Assembly: GCF_918797505.1 (NCBI RefSeq)
Contig: NC_092801.1
Coordinates: 11,904,001-11,968,000, forward strand
DNA: 64,000 nt
From: Bemisia tabaci
Lineage: Eukaryota; Arthropoda; Insecta; Hemiptera; Aleyrodidae
Reading direction: 5' to 3'
Every line of letters starts with the position of its first letter. The stretch's first letter is position 1. The position numbers and the translations under genes were made by a program. The notes beneath the pieces were generated by a model that saw only the letters and a list, made by a program, of their open reading frames with translations, ran no database searches and was not told the DNA's origin. Shown here one piece after another: positions 63,802 to 64,000 of this stretch.

Positions 63802-64000
63802 CTAAGAAAAACGACTAATGAGCACTCGAATGTTGCCCAGTTTGATCTCAAAAATATATATACTTGAGAGGAAAATTGTCTATATTGAACCACGGAATTG
63901 GCAAACACTAAACATTAAGTTTCAAACAAATCTCTCCGAAAAATCGGCAGAAAAGCATTTCCAAATGTTCCAGATTGTGCGGTCTGTCAAAGGAAATTTG
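63802..64000 (+). mobile_element. MITE family A, cut by the window edge (A18)
   Basis: CTAAGAAAAACGACTAATGAG and CACTCGAATGTTGCCCAG start the copy. GTCAAAGGAAATTTG at the edge is the beginning of the right inverted end. Confidence 0.75.

Overview
The window is eukaryotic and most likely comes from an insect nuclear genome. It is AT-rich, has only two recognisable genes (both with spliceosomal introns), and is otherwise packed with non-autonomous DNA transposons, palindromic foldback elements, tRNA-derived SINE-like repeats and simple repeats. A hemipteran such as a whitefly is a guess from the style of the repeats; no single feature proves it. There is no sign of bacterial operons, CRISPR arrays, rRNA genes or functional tRNA genes.

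Region 1 to 40 kb holds no gene I can support. It is a mosaic of repeat families, many recognised because several copies lie inside this window. (A) A ~250 bp inverted-repeat MITE with ends CTGCCGTGCTAAGG, about ten full and several broken copies, often with 4-bp target duplications. (B) A ~0.75-0.96 kb hAT-like element with ends CAGGGCCGGATT and exact 8-bp target duplications, carrying internal ~70-bp tandem units. (E, F) Two more hAT-like families with ends TAGAGTCCCTTTATA and TAGAGTACCT and 8-bp duplications. (C, D, G, H, J to N, W to Y and others) Various inverted-repeat or foldback elements. Several are nested, so their relative ages can be read (L1 in a foldback in B1; B2 in D1; B3 in E1; E2 in A5; F2 in G1; K2 in CC1; A10 in CC2). 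Tandem arrays occur at about 34.2, 36.1, 37.4 and 38.9 kb, and long poly(G)/poly(C) runs are frequent.

Region 40.6 to 46.5 kb (+ strand) carries a three-exon gene for an unrecognised secreted cysteine-rich protein. It has a signal peptide, an eight-cysteine domain, then a low-complexity tail of Gly-Tyr-Gly-Pro and Ser/Arg/Gly repeats. All three exons join in phase at good splice sites. Two single-base gaps in the 18-bp repeats of the last exon change the reading frame near the C-terminus, and a GC-rich repeat appears to begin within the last codons of the longer frame.

Region 53.9 to 64 kb (+ strand) carries the 5' part of an alpha-carbonic anhydrase gene: a signal-peptide exon and three catalytic-domain exons, all in phase. 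All three zinc-ligand histidines are present. The gene runs off the right edge, so the C-terminal exons are missing. Its introns are filled with the same repeats seen elsewhere, and in both genes repeats end only tens of bases from splice acceptors. Both genes start just downstream of a TCAGTG initiator-like sequence and encode exported proteins; a shared function is not shown.
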